This document shows positions 37,978 through 48,400 of a stretch of 64,000 bases of DNA, in pieces (the stretch's first letter is position 1; the number at the start of each line of letters is the position of its first letter). Both the position numbers and the translations under genes were made by a program. The stretch is from an uncultured Bacteroidales bacterium (GTDB taxonomy: Bacteria > Bacteroidota > Bacteroidia > Bacteroidales > Coprobacteraceae): positions 29,048 to 93,047 of the forward strand of contig CASFRL010000107.1 in the NCBI GenBank assembly GCA_949297285.1. The letters are read 5' to 3'. Below the pieces are notes generated by a model. The model was not told the DNA's origin and did not search any database. It saw nothing but the letters and a program-made list of their open reading frames with translations.

Positions 37978-39189
37978 ATGATAAAAAATTTTATTACAAT
38001 CTTTTTTTGTCTATTGTTTGCCTCTTACAGTGTCGCTCAAGAACCTGAAAATGACAAAGAGAAAAGAAAAGAAAAAACCGGAGGTTATGAATTTACCGAT
38101 ACAAAAATTGCTAAATATACTCCCGTAAAAGACCAGAGCCGATCAGGGACATGCTGGAGCTTTTCAGGATTGGCCTTCTTAGAAAGCGAAATGTTGCGAC
38201 AAGGGAAACCGGAAATGGATCTTTCCGAAATGTTTATTGTCAGAATGGCTTATCTTGAAAAAGCCGAAAAATATATTCGCATGCAGGGGAAAGGCAACTT
38301 CGGTGCTGGTGGTGCAACTCATGACGTCATGAATATCATCAAAAAATACGGTATCGTACCCGAAGAGGTTTATCCGGGATTGAACTACGGCTCGGACAAG
38401 CACAATCACGGAGAGTTAGATGCCGTACTCGCAGCATATATCGAAGCTATCGTTGAACGGAAATCTCAAATCACTCCGGCATGGAAAGAGGGATTTAACG
38501 GGATTCTCGACGCTTATTTAGGAAAATTCCCCGAAAAGTTTACATACCAAGGGAAAGAATACACGCCAAAATCTTTTGCCGAATCTTTAGGCTTGAATAT
38601 GGATGATTATGTCTCTTTCACTTCTTTCACCCATCACCCCTTCTATGAAGCATTTGCAATAGAAGTTCCTGACAACTGGGCATGGGGCGAGTCTTACAAT
38701 GTGCCTTTAAATGACTTTGATCGCATCTTAAATAACACAATAGATAACGGATATACTATTTTCTGGGCGGCCGATGTCAGCGAAAGAGGATTCAATTACA
38801 GCAAAGGCTATGCAATAATTCCGGAAGAGAAAAAAGCCGATGACGAGAAAGGTACCGATAAAGCCCGCTGGACAGGCCTCTCTCCCGAAGAACGAAAAGC
38901 AGCAAGACAAAAAGGTCCCGGGGAAGAACAAGAAATCACTCAAGAATTGCGTCAAGCCGGATACGACAAGTTTGAAACGACCGATGACCATGGCATGCAA
39001 ATCGTAGGAAAAGCTGTCGATCAAAATGGCACGACCTACTTCAAAGTTAAGAACTCATGGGGTGATGCCGGCATATACAATGGCTTCTTTTATGCATCAG
39101 AACCGTATGTTCTTTATAAAACCATGAATATGGTAGTCAATAAAAAAGCAGTCCCCAAAGATATTGCCAAGAAATTGGGATTAAAATAA
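37978..39189 (+). CDS. Exported C1 family cysteine peptidase (aminopeptidase C-like), second copy
   Basis: 403 residues with a signal peptide (1-20, ending SVAQ). Catalytic Cys in QSRSGTCWSFSGL near residue 58, His in TDDHGMQIVGKA near 338, and Asn in VKNSWGDAG near 360. A charged insert rich in Glu/Lys (about 270-320) is unlike the other C1 peptidase in this window. As for that one, a periplasmic peptidase role is inferred from the signal. No T9SS C-terminal sorting domain is visible. Confidence 0.88.
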   Translation: MIKNFITIFFCLLFASYSVAQEPENDKEKRKEKTGGYEFTDTKIAKYTPVKDQSRSGTCWSFSGLAFLESEMLRQGKPEMDLSEMFIVRMAYLEKAEKYIRMQGKGNFGAGGATHDVMNIIKKYGIVPEEVYPGLNYGSDKHNHGELDAVLAAYIEAIVERKSQITPAWKEGFNGILDAYLGKFPEKFTYQGKEYTPKSFAESLGLNMDDYVSFTSFTHHPFYEAFAIEVPDNWAWGESYNVPLNDFDRILNNTIDNGYTIFWAADVSERGFNYSKGYAIIPEEKKADDEKGTDKARWTGLSPEERKAARQKGPGEEQEITQELRQAGYDKFETTDDHGMQIVGKAVDQNGTTYFKVKNSWGDAGIYNGFFYASEPYVLYKTMNMVVNKKAVPKDIAKKLGLK

Positions 39190-39190
39190 A

Positions 39191-39544
39191 TCACCATTCT
39201 ACAATAACCGAAGCGCCCTCTATATCGCCCGATATAGGGGGCTTTTGTTTCGATATACTCAATATTCCACCTTCGACAAGAGGAAAGGCTGAGCGAATTG
39301 CACGTATAATTCTGCCGGCAACATGTTCCAATAACCGAGAGGGTATTTCCATCTCACGGTGAATAATTTCGTATAGTGCCGCATAATCGAGCGTATTGTC
39401 CAGATTATCTGTTTCCATCGCTTCTGAAAAGGGGTATTTTACTTTTATATAAATCTCATAATCATTTCCCACACGCCGCTCTTGCTCCATAACCCCATGA
39501 TAGGCATAACAGCGAATTTTTCTCAATTCTATAAACGTATCCAT
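39191..39544 (-). CDS. folB: Dihydroneopterin aldolase
   Basis: 117 residues from the Met at 39544; a start four codons earlier is possible. It converts 7,8-dihydroneopterin to 6-hydroxymethyl-dihydropterin plus glycolaldehyde in folate synthesis. Seen: the family signature IRCYAYHGVMEQERRVGNDYEI near the N-terminus, TLDYAALYEII near 51-61, and the closing catalytic-type KQKPPI segment. It is convergent with the C1 peptidase, 1 nt between stops, without a clear terminator. Confidence 0.93.
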   Translation of the reverse strand: MDTFIELRKIRCYAYHGVMEQERRVGNDYEIYIKVKYPFSEAMETDNLDNTLDYAALYEIIHREMEIPSRLLEHVAGRIIRAIRSAFPLVEGGILSISKQKPPISGDIEGASVIVEW

Positions 39545-39682
39545 AATTCTACTCACATGCTATCGAAAAAATCGATACAAAAATACATTTTTCCGATCAT
39601 TCCCATATAAAAACAAAACATTCAAAGATATTTATCACACAAAGTTTTTACCGGACAAGAATTGTTTTTCCGTCAGAAATCG

Positions 39683-39690
39683 TAATTTTG
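39683..39690 (+). promoter_or_regulatory. -7 element of the bactofilin gene
   Basis: TAATTTTG (TAnnTTTG), with TTG 18 nt upstream at 39662-39664. The ATG at 39713 follows after 22 nt. Confidence 0.55.
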
Positions 39691-39712
39691 CAATCGGAGA
39701 AGAGACAACAAT

Positions 39713-40063
39713 ATGGCTAAAGAAAACCAATCTACCGGAATGGCGCATAGTGCGCTGGCCGTAGAAACTACTATTACCGGGAATATCTCGGCTATCACCG
39801 ACATTCGTATCGACGGTATCCTTAAAGGCAACCTTGATTGTCAAGGGAAAGTCGTGATCGGAGAAAAAGGGCGTGTACAAGGCGACATAAAGGCTGTCAA
39901 TGCAGAAATTATGGGATCTGTATGCGGAAACATTACCGTTGCCGAAACATTGGTATTGAAATCGAGCTCTCTACTGGAAGGGGATATTACCGTCTCGACA
40001 TTGGTAATAGAACCTAACGCCCAACTAAACGGACAATGTTCGATGCGAACTTTTCAGAAATAA
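39713..40063 (+). CDS. Bactofilin (polymer-forming cytoskeletal protein)
   Basis: 116 residues. The whole central part is a bactofilin beta-helix (repeats such as GNISAITDIRIDGILKGNLD, then VVIGEKGRVQGDIKAV). Bactofilins polymerise without nucleotides and organise envelope growth or cell shape. There is no membrane segment; the first 20 residues are a disordered tail typical of the family. It precedes the hydrogenase by 87 nt, but a small inverted repeat and a new -7 element separate them. Confidence 0.92.
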   Translation: MAKENQSTGMAHSALAVETTITGNISAITDIRIDGILKGNLDCQGKVVIGEKGRVQGDIKAVNAEIMGSVCGNITVAETLVLKSSSLLEGDITVSTLVIEPNAQLNGQCSMRTFQK

Positions 40064-40074
40064 AAATATTTTAA

Positions 40075-40113
40075 TCCCTTATACAATCATTTAAGGGAAT
40101 AGCTATATCTTTG
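40075..40113 (+). promoter_or_regulatory. Inverted repeat and -7 element before the [FeFe] hydrogenase
   Basis: Inverted repeat TCCCTTA/TAAGGGA (40075-40081 with 40092-40098, 10-nt spacer), then TATCTTTG at 40106-40113. The repeat covers the place of the -33 box, so it could be an operator. It could also be a weak terminator of the bactofilin gene, though no T run follows. Confidence 0.45.
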
Positions 40114-40150
40114 CAGTCGTTTCAAAAAATCACAAACACAAAATTTATCT

Positions 40151-41608
40151 ATGGCATTTGCGAATAATGTACTCATTGTCCGCCGGGTATTGATGGCAAA
40201 ATTAGTTGAGTTGTGGAAACAAGACCAACTAACAGAAAAAATCGACTGGTTACCCATCCAACTCAGTCCTCGTCATGCTAAAATCATGGGACGTTGCTGC
40301 ATACATAAAGAAAGGGCTGTTTGGAAATACAAATCTTTTCCATTGTTAGGCTTCGACATGAGCGACGAACCGAACGAACTGACCCCACTCTCATACTATG
40401 CAGAAAAGGCGTTGAAAAGAGGGAAAAACAAAAAAGAAAATATTTTATGTGTCATCGATGAAGCCTGTTCCGCTTGTGTACAGGTTAATTATGAAGTAAC
40501 CAATCTTTGCCGGGGATGTGTCGCAAGAGCTTGTTACATGAACTGTTCGCGAAAAGCAATCTCTTTCGGAGAAAACGGACAAGCTCGAATCGACCATAGT
40601 AAATGTGTGAGTTGCGGAATTTGTAAAGAGGCCTGTCCTTATCATGCTATTGCATACATTCCCGTGCCTTGTGAAGAGGCTTGCCCGGTAAAAGCTATTT
40701 CTAAAGATGAAAACGGGATAGAACATATCGATGAATCGAAGTGCATCTACTGCGGTAAATGTATCAATGCCTGCCCGTTCGGGTCGATTTTTGAAATATC
40801 GGAAGTATTTGATGTCCTCTCTCAAATAAAAGAAGGGAAACAGGTAGTTGCGATTGTTGCTCCCTCGATTATGGGTCAATATGCCGAAAAGACAGAAACC
40901 ATATTCGAAGCCATCCGGCAAATCGGATTTCATGACGTTCTCGAGGTTGCCGAAGGTGCTATGGAAACAACCCGAAGGGAAGCGGCTGAATTGAAAGAAA
41001 AACTGGAAGAGGGGCAACCGTTCATGACAACATCGTGCTGTCCGTCTTATATAGAGTTGGTGAATAAACATGTCAAAGACATGAAACCTTATGTGTCGGG
41101 GACAGGAAGTCCGATGTATTACAGTGCCCGAATCGCTAAAGAAAAATATCCCGATTGCCTCGTTGTCTTTATAGGACCTTGTGTCGCCAAACGAATGGAA
41201 GCCCGTCGAGACGAGGCCGTAGATTATGTTATGACATTTGAAGAAATAAATGCTATACTGGACGGTTTATCGATCGACCTGACACCGAAAGAGAATGTCT
41301 CTTTTTCTTGTTCAGCACCCAAAGAGGGAAAAGGTTTCGGCATGTCGGGCGGAGTTATCGGTGCGGTCAAAGCCCAAAATCTGGTTCCCGACCTGAAAGC
41401 TCTGCAAGTATCTAATCTCAACAAAAAAAATATCGGCTTGCTTCGAGCCTTTTCTAAAGGCAAAGCCCCGGCTAATTTTATCGAAGTAATGGCTTGTGAA
41501 GGGGGATGTGTAACCGGACCTTCGGCTCATGTAGATGCAGCGACAGGCAGCCGATTATTCAAGCAGGCAATGGAAAGGTTCTCATCTGTTACAACAGAAG
41601 ATAAATAA
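40151..41608 (+). CDS. Monomeric [FeFe] hydrogenase with ferredoxin-type clusters
   Basis: 485 residues. Proton reduction or H2 oxidation at the H-cluster. N-terminal part has ferredoxin-type cysteines: a CRGCVARACYMNC group near residues 120-132, then CVSCGICKEACP and CIYCGKCINACP near 152-163 and 197-208. H-cluster motifs follow: TSCCPSY near 295, GPCVAKRMEA near 342, and the final EVMACEGGCVTG near 445. Gly replaces Met in the usual MPC motif and the third motif differs, which suggests the group B type seen in anaerobic Bacteroidetes and Clostridia. Maturases HydEFG are not in the window. Confidence 0.9.
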   Translation: MAFANNVLIVRRVLMAKLVELWKQDQLTEKIDWLPIQLSPRHAKIMGRCCIHKERAVWKYKSFPLLGFDMSDEPNELTPLSYYAEKALKRGKNKKENILCVIDEACSACVQVNYEVTNLCRGCVARACYMNCSRKAISFGENGQARIDHSKCVSCGICKEACPYHAIAYIPVPCEEACPVKAISKDENGIEHIDESKCIYCGKCINACPFGSIFEISEVFDVLSQIKEGKQVVAIVAPSIMGQYAEKTETIFEAIRQIGFHDVLEVAEGAMETTRREAAELKEKLEEGQPFMTTSCCPSYIELVNKHVKDMKPYVSGTGSPMYYSARIAKEKYPDCLVVFIGPCVAKRMEARRDEAVDYVMTFEEINAILDGLSIDLTPKENVSFSCSAPKEGKGFGMSGGVIGAVKAQNLVPDLKALQVSNLNKKNIGLLRAFSKGKAPANFIEVMACEGGCVTGPSAHVDAATGSRLFKQAMERFSSVTTEDK

Positions 41609-41634
41609 ACCGGGCATAAAATCGACAAATAAAC

Positions 41635-41682
41635 AAGGCATCAGGATTTCCCTTTCAGAAGACTCGATGCCTTGATATTTTT
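41635..41682 (+). terminator. Terminator of the hydrogenase gene
   Basis: 8-bp stem AAGGCATC/GATGCCTT (41635-41642 with 41666-41673), a 23-nt loop and a T-rich tail (GATATTTTTT). Confidence 0.65.
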
Positions 41683-41739
41683 TATAACCGGGTTTCTCTT
41701 ACAAGGGCAAAACTCGATAAACCGTTTCGCTTTGGCAAT

Positions 41740-41814
41740 AAGCACCCCACAGAAATAATCGGACAACTTATTTAAACAAAGAAAAGGTTGTTTTTCTTTG
41801 TTTGAGGTGCTTTT
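41740..41814 (+). other. Nested inverted repeats upstream of ruvA
   Basis: Outer 7-bp repeat AAGCACC/GGTGCTT (41740-41746 with 41806-41812) encloses a perfect 12-bp stem AAACAAAGAAAA/TTTTCTTTGTTT (41774-41785 with 41792-41803) with loop GGTTGT, ending in TTTT. It may be a structured RNA or a terminator; I recognise no family. Confidence 0.4.
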
Positions 41815-41833
41815 ACGATTAATAGATAATTCT

Positions 41834-41841
41834 TACCTTTG
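41834..41841 (+). promoter_or_regulatory. -7 element of the ruvA-sprA operon
   Basis: TACCTTTG (TAnnTTTG) 23 nt before the ruvA ATG. The nearest TTTG (41800-41803) is too far for a normal -33 box. Confidence 0.5.
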
Positions 41842-41864
41842 GCAGCAAGAAAACGACAACAGTA

Positions 41865-42446
41865 ATGATCGAATATATTACAGGAAAAATTACCGAACTG
41901 ACTCCTGCGTCAGTTGTAATAGAATGTAACGGAATAGGTTATTTTCTCAACATATCTTTAACCACTTACAGTGCATTATCCTCTAATACGGCAACCAAAT
42001 TATTCGTGTACGAATCGATTCGGGAAGATGCCCACGTTCTTTTCGGATTTATCGACCGAAAAGAAAGAGAATTGTTTTTACTGTTAATCTCCGTTTCCGG
42101 AGTAGGACCGAATACGGCCAGAATGATTCTTTCTTCTCTTTCTGCTCCTGAACTGGAACAAGTCATCGTTTCCGGAAATGCCAATATTCTGAAAAATGTC
42201 AAAGGAATCGGAGCCAAAACCGCCCAACGCATAATTGTTGACCTCAAAGATAAAATAAAACCGGGGGACAATCCGTTAAATATAAGTATGCCCCAAAATC
42301 AAGAGGTACAGGACGAGGCTGTGGCTGCTTTAGTCATGCTGGGATTCCCGCAATCCGCTTCGACAAAGGTCGTACAAAAATTATTGAAAGAATCTCCCTC
42401 CATGAAAGTCGAGGCTATTATTAAAGCTGCGCTTAAAAACTTATAG
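41865..42446 (+). CDS. ruvA: Holliday junction DNA helicase subunit RuvA
   Basis: 193 residues. It binds four-way junctions and directs RuvB branch migration. Seen: N-terminal OB fold ([12 protein letters not shown]), tandem helix-hairpin-helix motifs [14 protein letters not shown] near 73-86 and [14 protein letters not shown] near 109-122, and a C-terminal domain III ([17 protein letters not shown]) that binds RuvB. sprA starts 37 nt downstream, so the two are probably one operon, an arrangement common in Bacteroidetes. Confidence 0.97.
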   Translation: MIEYITGKITELTPASVVIECNGIGYFLNISLTTYSALSSNTATKLFVYESIREDAHVLFGFIDRKERELFLLLISVSGVGPNTARMILSSLSAPELEQVIVSGNANILKNVKGIGAKTAQRIIVDLKDKIKPGDNPLNISMPQNQEVQDEAVAALVMLGFPQSASTKVVQKLLKESPSMKVEAIIKAALKNL

Positions 42447-42483
42447 TTTACATAAGGGAGAGAGGAAAAGGATTCACGGATCA

Positions 42484-45400
42484 ATGAATAAAAGGCTCTA
42501 TTATCTTTTATATATTTTTCTATGTATCAGCGGGATAGGCATCTATTCCGCCTTTGCGGCCTATAACCGCACATTTTCCTCGCTCGATATTTCTGAAGTG
42601 GCTTCCTCATCGGCTTCCGCACCCGAAGACACGACTAAAAAAAGCCGTTTCCCCGTTGCCAAAACCTCGATAGAAACTTACGAAGATTTATACCAAAGTA
42701 GTCCGGCAGACTTGAAAACACCAGACAACGTACGTTCGGTATTCGAATATGATCCGGAAACCCAGTGCTATGTCGTTCGTACAAAGGTGGGAGATATGGA
42801 AGTTTCTACACCTTTCATGTTGACTCCGGAAGAATATCAGGATTATACTTTCCGAAAATCGATCGAAGCCTATTATCGGGAAAAGAATAAAGAGAATGCA
42901 AACAAAGGAAGTGATCCTTTCGATATTTTAGATATGAAATTCAATCTCGGACCGTTAGAGAAAGTCTTTGGTCCCGGAGGGGTTCAGATAAAAACTCAAG
43001 GGTCTGCAGAACTGACCATGAGCCTAAAAACGAACAAAATCGATAACCCGGCATTGGCACTCAGCGCAAGAAAAAAGACTTATTTCGACTTTGACGAACA
43101 AATACAAGCTAACATTACGGCAACAGTCGGCGATAAGCTCAACTTCAACATGAATTACAACACGGAGGCCACTTTCGATTTCGATTCTCAGAAATTGAAT
43201 TTAAATTATGAGGGGAAAGAGGATGAAATCATAAAAAGTATCGAAGCCGGTAATGTAAGTATGACCACAGGATCTTCCTTAATTCGAGGAGGATCGGCCT
43301 TATTCGGTATCAAGACAAAAATGCAGTTCGGAAAATTAACCGTAACCGCATTAGTCTCTCAACAAGAATCCGAGTCTAAAACCGTCAACTCAAAAGGTGG
43401 TGCTCAAACTTCGGAATTCTCGTTCAGTGCCGATCAGTATGACGAGAACAGGCACTATTTTCTTTCACATTACTTCAGGGACAATTACGATAATGCCATG
43501 TCCAAACTTCCATATATAGCTTCCGGAATTACAATCAACCGTATCGAAGTTTGGGTGACCAACAAAAGAGGGGATTACGATCAAGCTCGAAATATCGTCG
43601 GATTTATGGACCTCGGTGAGGAAAACCGCAACAATTTAGCGAATCCCGACCTTTGGAGTACGAACAGCAGTTACACGACCCCGGCAAACAATGCAAACAA
43701 TCTGTACGAATATATTCAAACCAATTATCCGGATGCCCGGTCTATCAATCAGGTAACACAGGTATTGGAACCTCTCGAAGCCCAAGGTTTCAATGGTGGA
43801 CAAGAATATGTAAAAGTAGAAAGTGCCCGATTGCTTACAAGCTCGGAATACACGTTAAACAGCCAACTCGGATACATCTCTTTAAATAGTCAACTCAACC
43901 CGGACGAGGTATTGGCCGTAGCTTTCGAATATACGAAAAACGGACAGACATATCAAGTCGGCGAATTTTCAGGGAATATCACAGACACGGATAAAAGTCT
44001 GTACGTAAAATTATTGAAAGGGACAACCATTTCAACGACAGTTCCGGCATGGCGATTGATGATGAAGAATGTGTATTCGCTTAATGCTACTCAGATACAA
44101 AAAGAGAAATTCCGTCTGAACATCTACTACAAAAGTGATACCGCAGGGACACAACTGACGTATATGCCTATCGGAGACATCAAGAACGAGACATTGCTGA
44201 AGGTAATGAATCTCGACCGGTTGGACAACAACCAAGAAACAAATCCCGACGGATTTTTCGATTTTGTCGAAGGTTATACGATTCTGGCATCTAAAGGTCG
44301 AGTATTCTTCCCGGTAGTAGAGCCCTTCGGTTCTCATTTGAAAAAGAAAATAGGTAATGTCCCGAATGTCGATCAATATGTCTACCAAGAATTATACGAT
44401 ACGACATTGACAGCCGCCCGGCAATATGCCGACAAGAATAAATTTATCATTAAAGGAGAATATAAAGCGACTTCAGGTGCAGAAATACAACTGAATGCCA
44501 CACACGTTCCCCGAGGTTCGGTGCATGTTACGGCCGGCGGTATGACCCTGACCGAAAATGTAGACTACTCGGTCGATTACACAATGGGAACGGTAACGAT
44601 CCTGAACCAAAGTTATATCGACTCGGGAACCCCGATCAGTGTCAGTCTCGAAGATCAATCGTTATTCAACATGCAACGGAAAACGATGGTCGGACTCGAC
44701 CTGAATTACGCATTTTCAAAAGATTTTAATGTCGGAGCCACCATTATGCATTTGGGAGAAAAGTCTTTGACCGAAAAAGTCAATATCGGAGACGAAGTAC
44801 TAAACAATACGCTATGGGGGCTAAACACTTCTTATAACACAGAATTTCAATGGCTTACATCGCTCATTAACAAAATACCGACAGTAAATGCAACGGCTCC
44901 TTCCCGCCTATCCTTGACTGCAGAATTTGCTCAATTAATCCCGGGAAAAGCCAAAAACAACGCACTCTCTTATATCGACGACTTTGAATCTTCTCAGTCG
45001 GGCTATGATTTAAGGACACCTTATTCCTGGACACTGGCTTCGACACCTTCCATGTTTGCCGAATCAAAATATTCCAATGACGTAAACTATGGGAAAAACC
45101 GGGCTCTATTATCCTGGTATTATATAGACCGGATGTTTACTCAGAAGAACTCTTCACTGACTCCTTCTCATATCAAAAACGACTTAGATCAGTTGTCGAA
45201 CCATTATGTACGCGAAATCGATGTCAGTGAGGTATTTCCGAACAAAGAACTCGGATATGGAGAATCTTCGGTATTGCAGGTTTTGAACTTATCGTATTAT
45301 CCGACCGAACGGGGTCCGTACAACGTAGATGCAGAAAAAATAAATAGCGACGGCTCTCTAAAATTTCCGGAACAACGGTGGGGTGGAATCATGAGAAAAA

Positions 45401-48400
45401 TGGACAATACCGATTTTGAAGCGGCAAACATCGAGTATCTTCAATTTTGGATGATGGATCCGTTCCTCGATCCGGAGAATCCGGGAGACGAAAGTCAAGT
45501 GGGGTACCTCTATTTTAATTTCGGAGAAATATCGGAAGATATTCTGAAAGACGGAATGAAATCTTTCGAAAACGGACTTCCTACCGATGGCGATGAATCG
45601 AACATAACGACTACCGTATGGGGAAAAGTCTCAAAACGCCAGTCGATGACTTATGCATTCGACAACAGTGAAGGATCGAGAGCGAAACAAGATGTCGGGC
45701 TCGACGGGCTTTCCAATAATGAAGAATTTACCTTCCCTACCTATGCCGACTTTTTAGAAAAACTAAAACAAAACACGACAGCCGAGGCTCAAGCCAAAAT
45801 GCTCGAAGACCCATTCTCTCCATTAAATGACCCTGCGGGAGACAATTACCATTTTTATCGGGGAGTAGACTATGACAATATGCAACTCGACATCCTCAGC
45901 CGATATAAACACTATAATGGCGTGGAAGGGAACTCAAGCTCTCCGGATGATGCGGAAGACAGATATTACCAATCGTCCAAAAGCGTTCCGGACGTGGAAG
46001 ATATCAATCAGGACAATACCTTGAACGAATATGAAAGATATTACGAATACGGTATCAAAATATCTCCTCAAAATCTTCAAGTAGGGAGAAATTATATTAC
46101 CGATAAACGTACGACTACCGTACGACTCAGAAACGGTCAAGAGTCGGAAGTTACATGGTATCAATTTAAAATACCTCTGAAAGACGACAGTGACGACGAA
46201 ACTCATATTCCGCGTAAACAATACGGTTCTATACAAGACTTCAAGACAATACGTTTTGCCCGAATGTTTATGACCGGATTCAGTAAAGAGACTCACTTGC
46301 GTTTCGCGACACTCGAATTGGTACGAGGCGACTGGAGAAGCTACTCTCTGCGTTTGCAAACCGGAGAGTCGCCCAATACCTCTCTGCCGGCCGAAGGTGA
46401 AATGGACGTATCGGTTGTCAATATAGAAGAGAATGCCGGACAAACACCCGTAAATTATGTTTTGCCACCGGGTGTCACCCGAATCATTTCGCCCGACCAG
46501 TCGCAGATTACCCAACTGAACGAGCAATCTCTATCTCTGAAGATAAGAGATTTGCCTCCTAAAAATGCGCGTGCCGTATATAAAAATACGAACTTAGACA
46601 TGCGTAATTATAAATATCTGCAAATGTTTACCCATGCCGAAAAACTGATCGATGACAACACCGATCTTAGGAATGGTGAGACTTCAATATTTATTCGTTT
46701 CGGTTCTGACTACCGCAACAACTATTACGAGTATGAAGTTCCGCTGGCTCTTACACCTCCGGGAAGTTATAACACGTATAATTCGCAAGACCAAGAAACG
46801 GTATGGCCTACGCAAAACATGATCAATTTCCCGCTCTCTTTGGTAACAGAGCTGAAACTGAAACGAAATGCGGCAAAACGAAGAGGTGACGAGGGCGCAA
46901 GCTATCAAGAAGTTTACTCGATATATGACCCCGACCAACCAAGAAATAAAGTATCGATCATCGGGAATCCGAGTTTATCGGACATAACGACGATTATGAT
47001 CGGTGTACGCAATAATGCCGGGACAAATAAAGATATTGTCGTATGGGTCAACGAACTCAGGTTATCGGGATTTAACGAGAGCGGAGGATGGGCCGCCCAA
47101 GCTAACGTAAATCTGGCGGTATCGGATATTGCTACCGTAAACTTCGGAGGTCATATCGAAACTTGCGGATTCGGAGGTATCGACCAAAGTTTAAATGATC
47201 GACGGCTCGACGACTATTATCAATACAATATTGCTACAATGGTCGATTTGGGACGCTTCTTCCCCGAAAAATTAAAACTTAAAGCTCCGATATTTTATTC
47301 ATTATCAGAAGAGCGTACTTTGCCCAAATATAATCCTCTCGACCAAGACATCTTGCTATCGGATGCTTTAGATGCTGCCGGCTCCAGCTACGAAAGAGAT
47401 TCGATAAAGAATGCCTCTATCGATGTATCGACGGTCAAGAGTTTCAGCATCTCCGGATTAAAGTTTGATATTCAAAGTAAAAATCCGATGCCTTATGACC
47501 CGGCCAATTTTACGTTCAGCTACTCTTCAAACATCCAAAACAAACAAGATCCGACCACTTCGTTCGAAAACACTCTCGATCGAAGGGGAAATTTCAGTTA
47601 CAGTTACACACCGTATATAAAACCCCTTCAACCTTTTAAATCGATAAAAAGCAAGTCAAAACATTTGAAGGTTCTTAAAGATATGGGTATCAACTATCTA
47701 CCCAATAATATTTCTTTCTATACCAATATGTCACGCTACTATTATGAACAACAGTTACGTGAATTGGGTGAAGACGGTTCAAGTATGCAATTGCCCATAT
47801 CGATCAGTAAAAACTTCTTATGGGACCGGCAGTTCTCGATTCAATGGAATCTGTTGAAATCATTGAACATGTCATTATCGACCATGACGAATGCCCGTAT
47901 CGACGAACCTTCGGGTGTGGTAAACAAGAAACTTTTCCCGGATGAATACAAAGCTTGGAAAGATACGGTTATGCAAAGTATTTGGCATTTAGGTACGCCA
48001 TGGAATTACAACCAGACGTTTAATGCCACTTTCGATGTTCCACTATCGAAAATTCCGATGCTGAACTGGATGACTTTATCGGCAAAATACAATTCTACCT
48101 ATTCTTGGGACAGAGGTGTATTTATCGACGAAGAGACGACAATGGGTAATAACCTGAATAATCAGGGACAATTCGGAGTCGACGGGCGGTTCAATTTAGA
48201 GACGCTTTACAACAAATCGGATTTCTTGAAAAAGATAAACCGTAAATTCGCCAACACATCCCGTTCTTCGCGAACCTCAGCCCAAAAGAAAAAATTCGAA
48301 CGTATCATCTCTTTAAGAAAAGACACGACAACTACCATAAAACATAATCTCGATAATAAAAAGGTAAAAGTCTCGGCAAAGACAAAAGAGGGAACATTTT

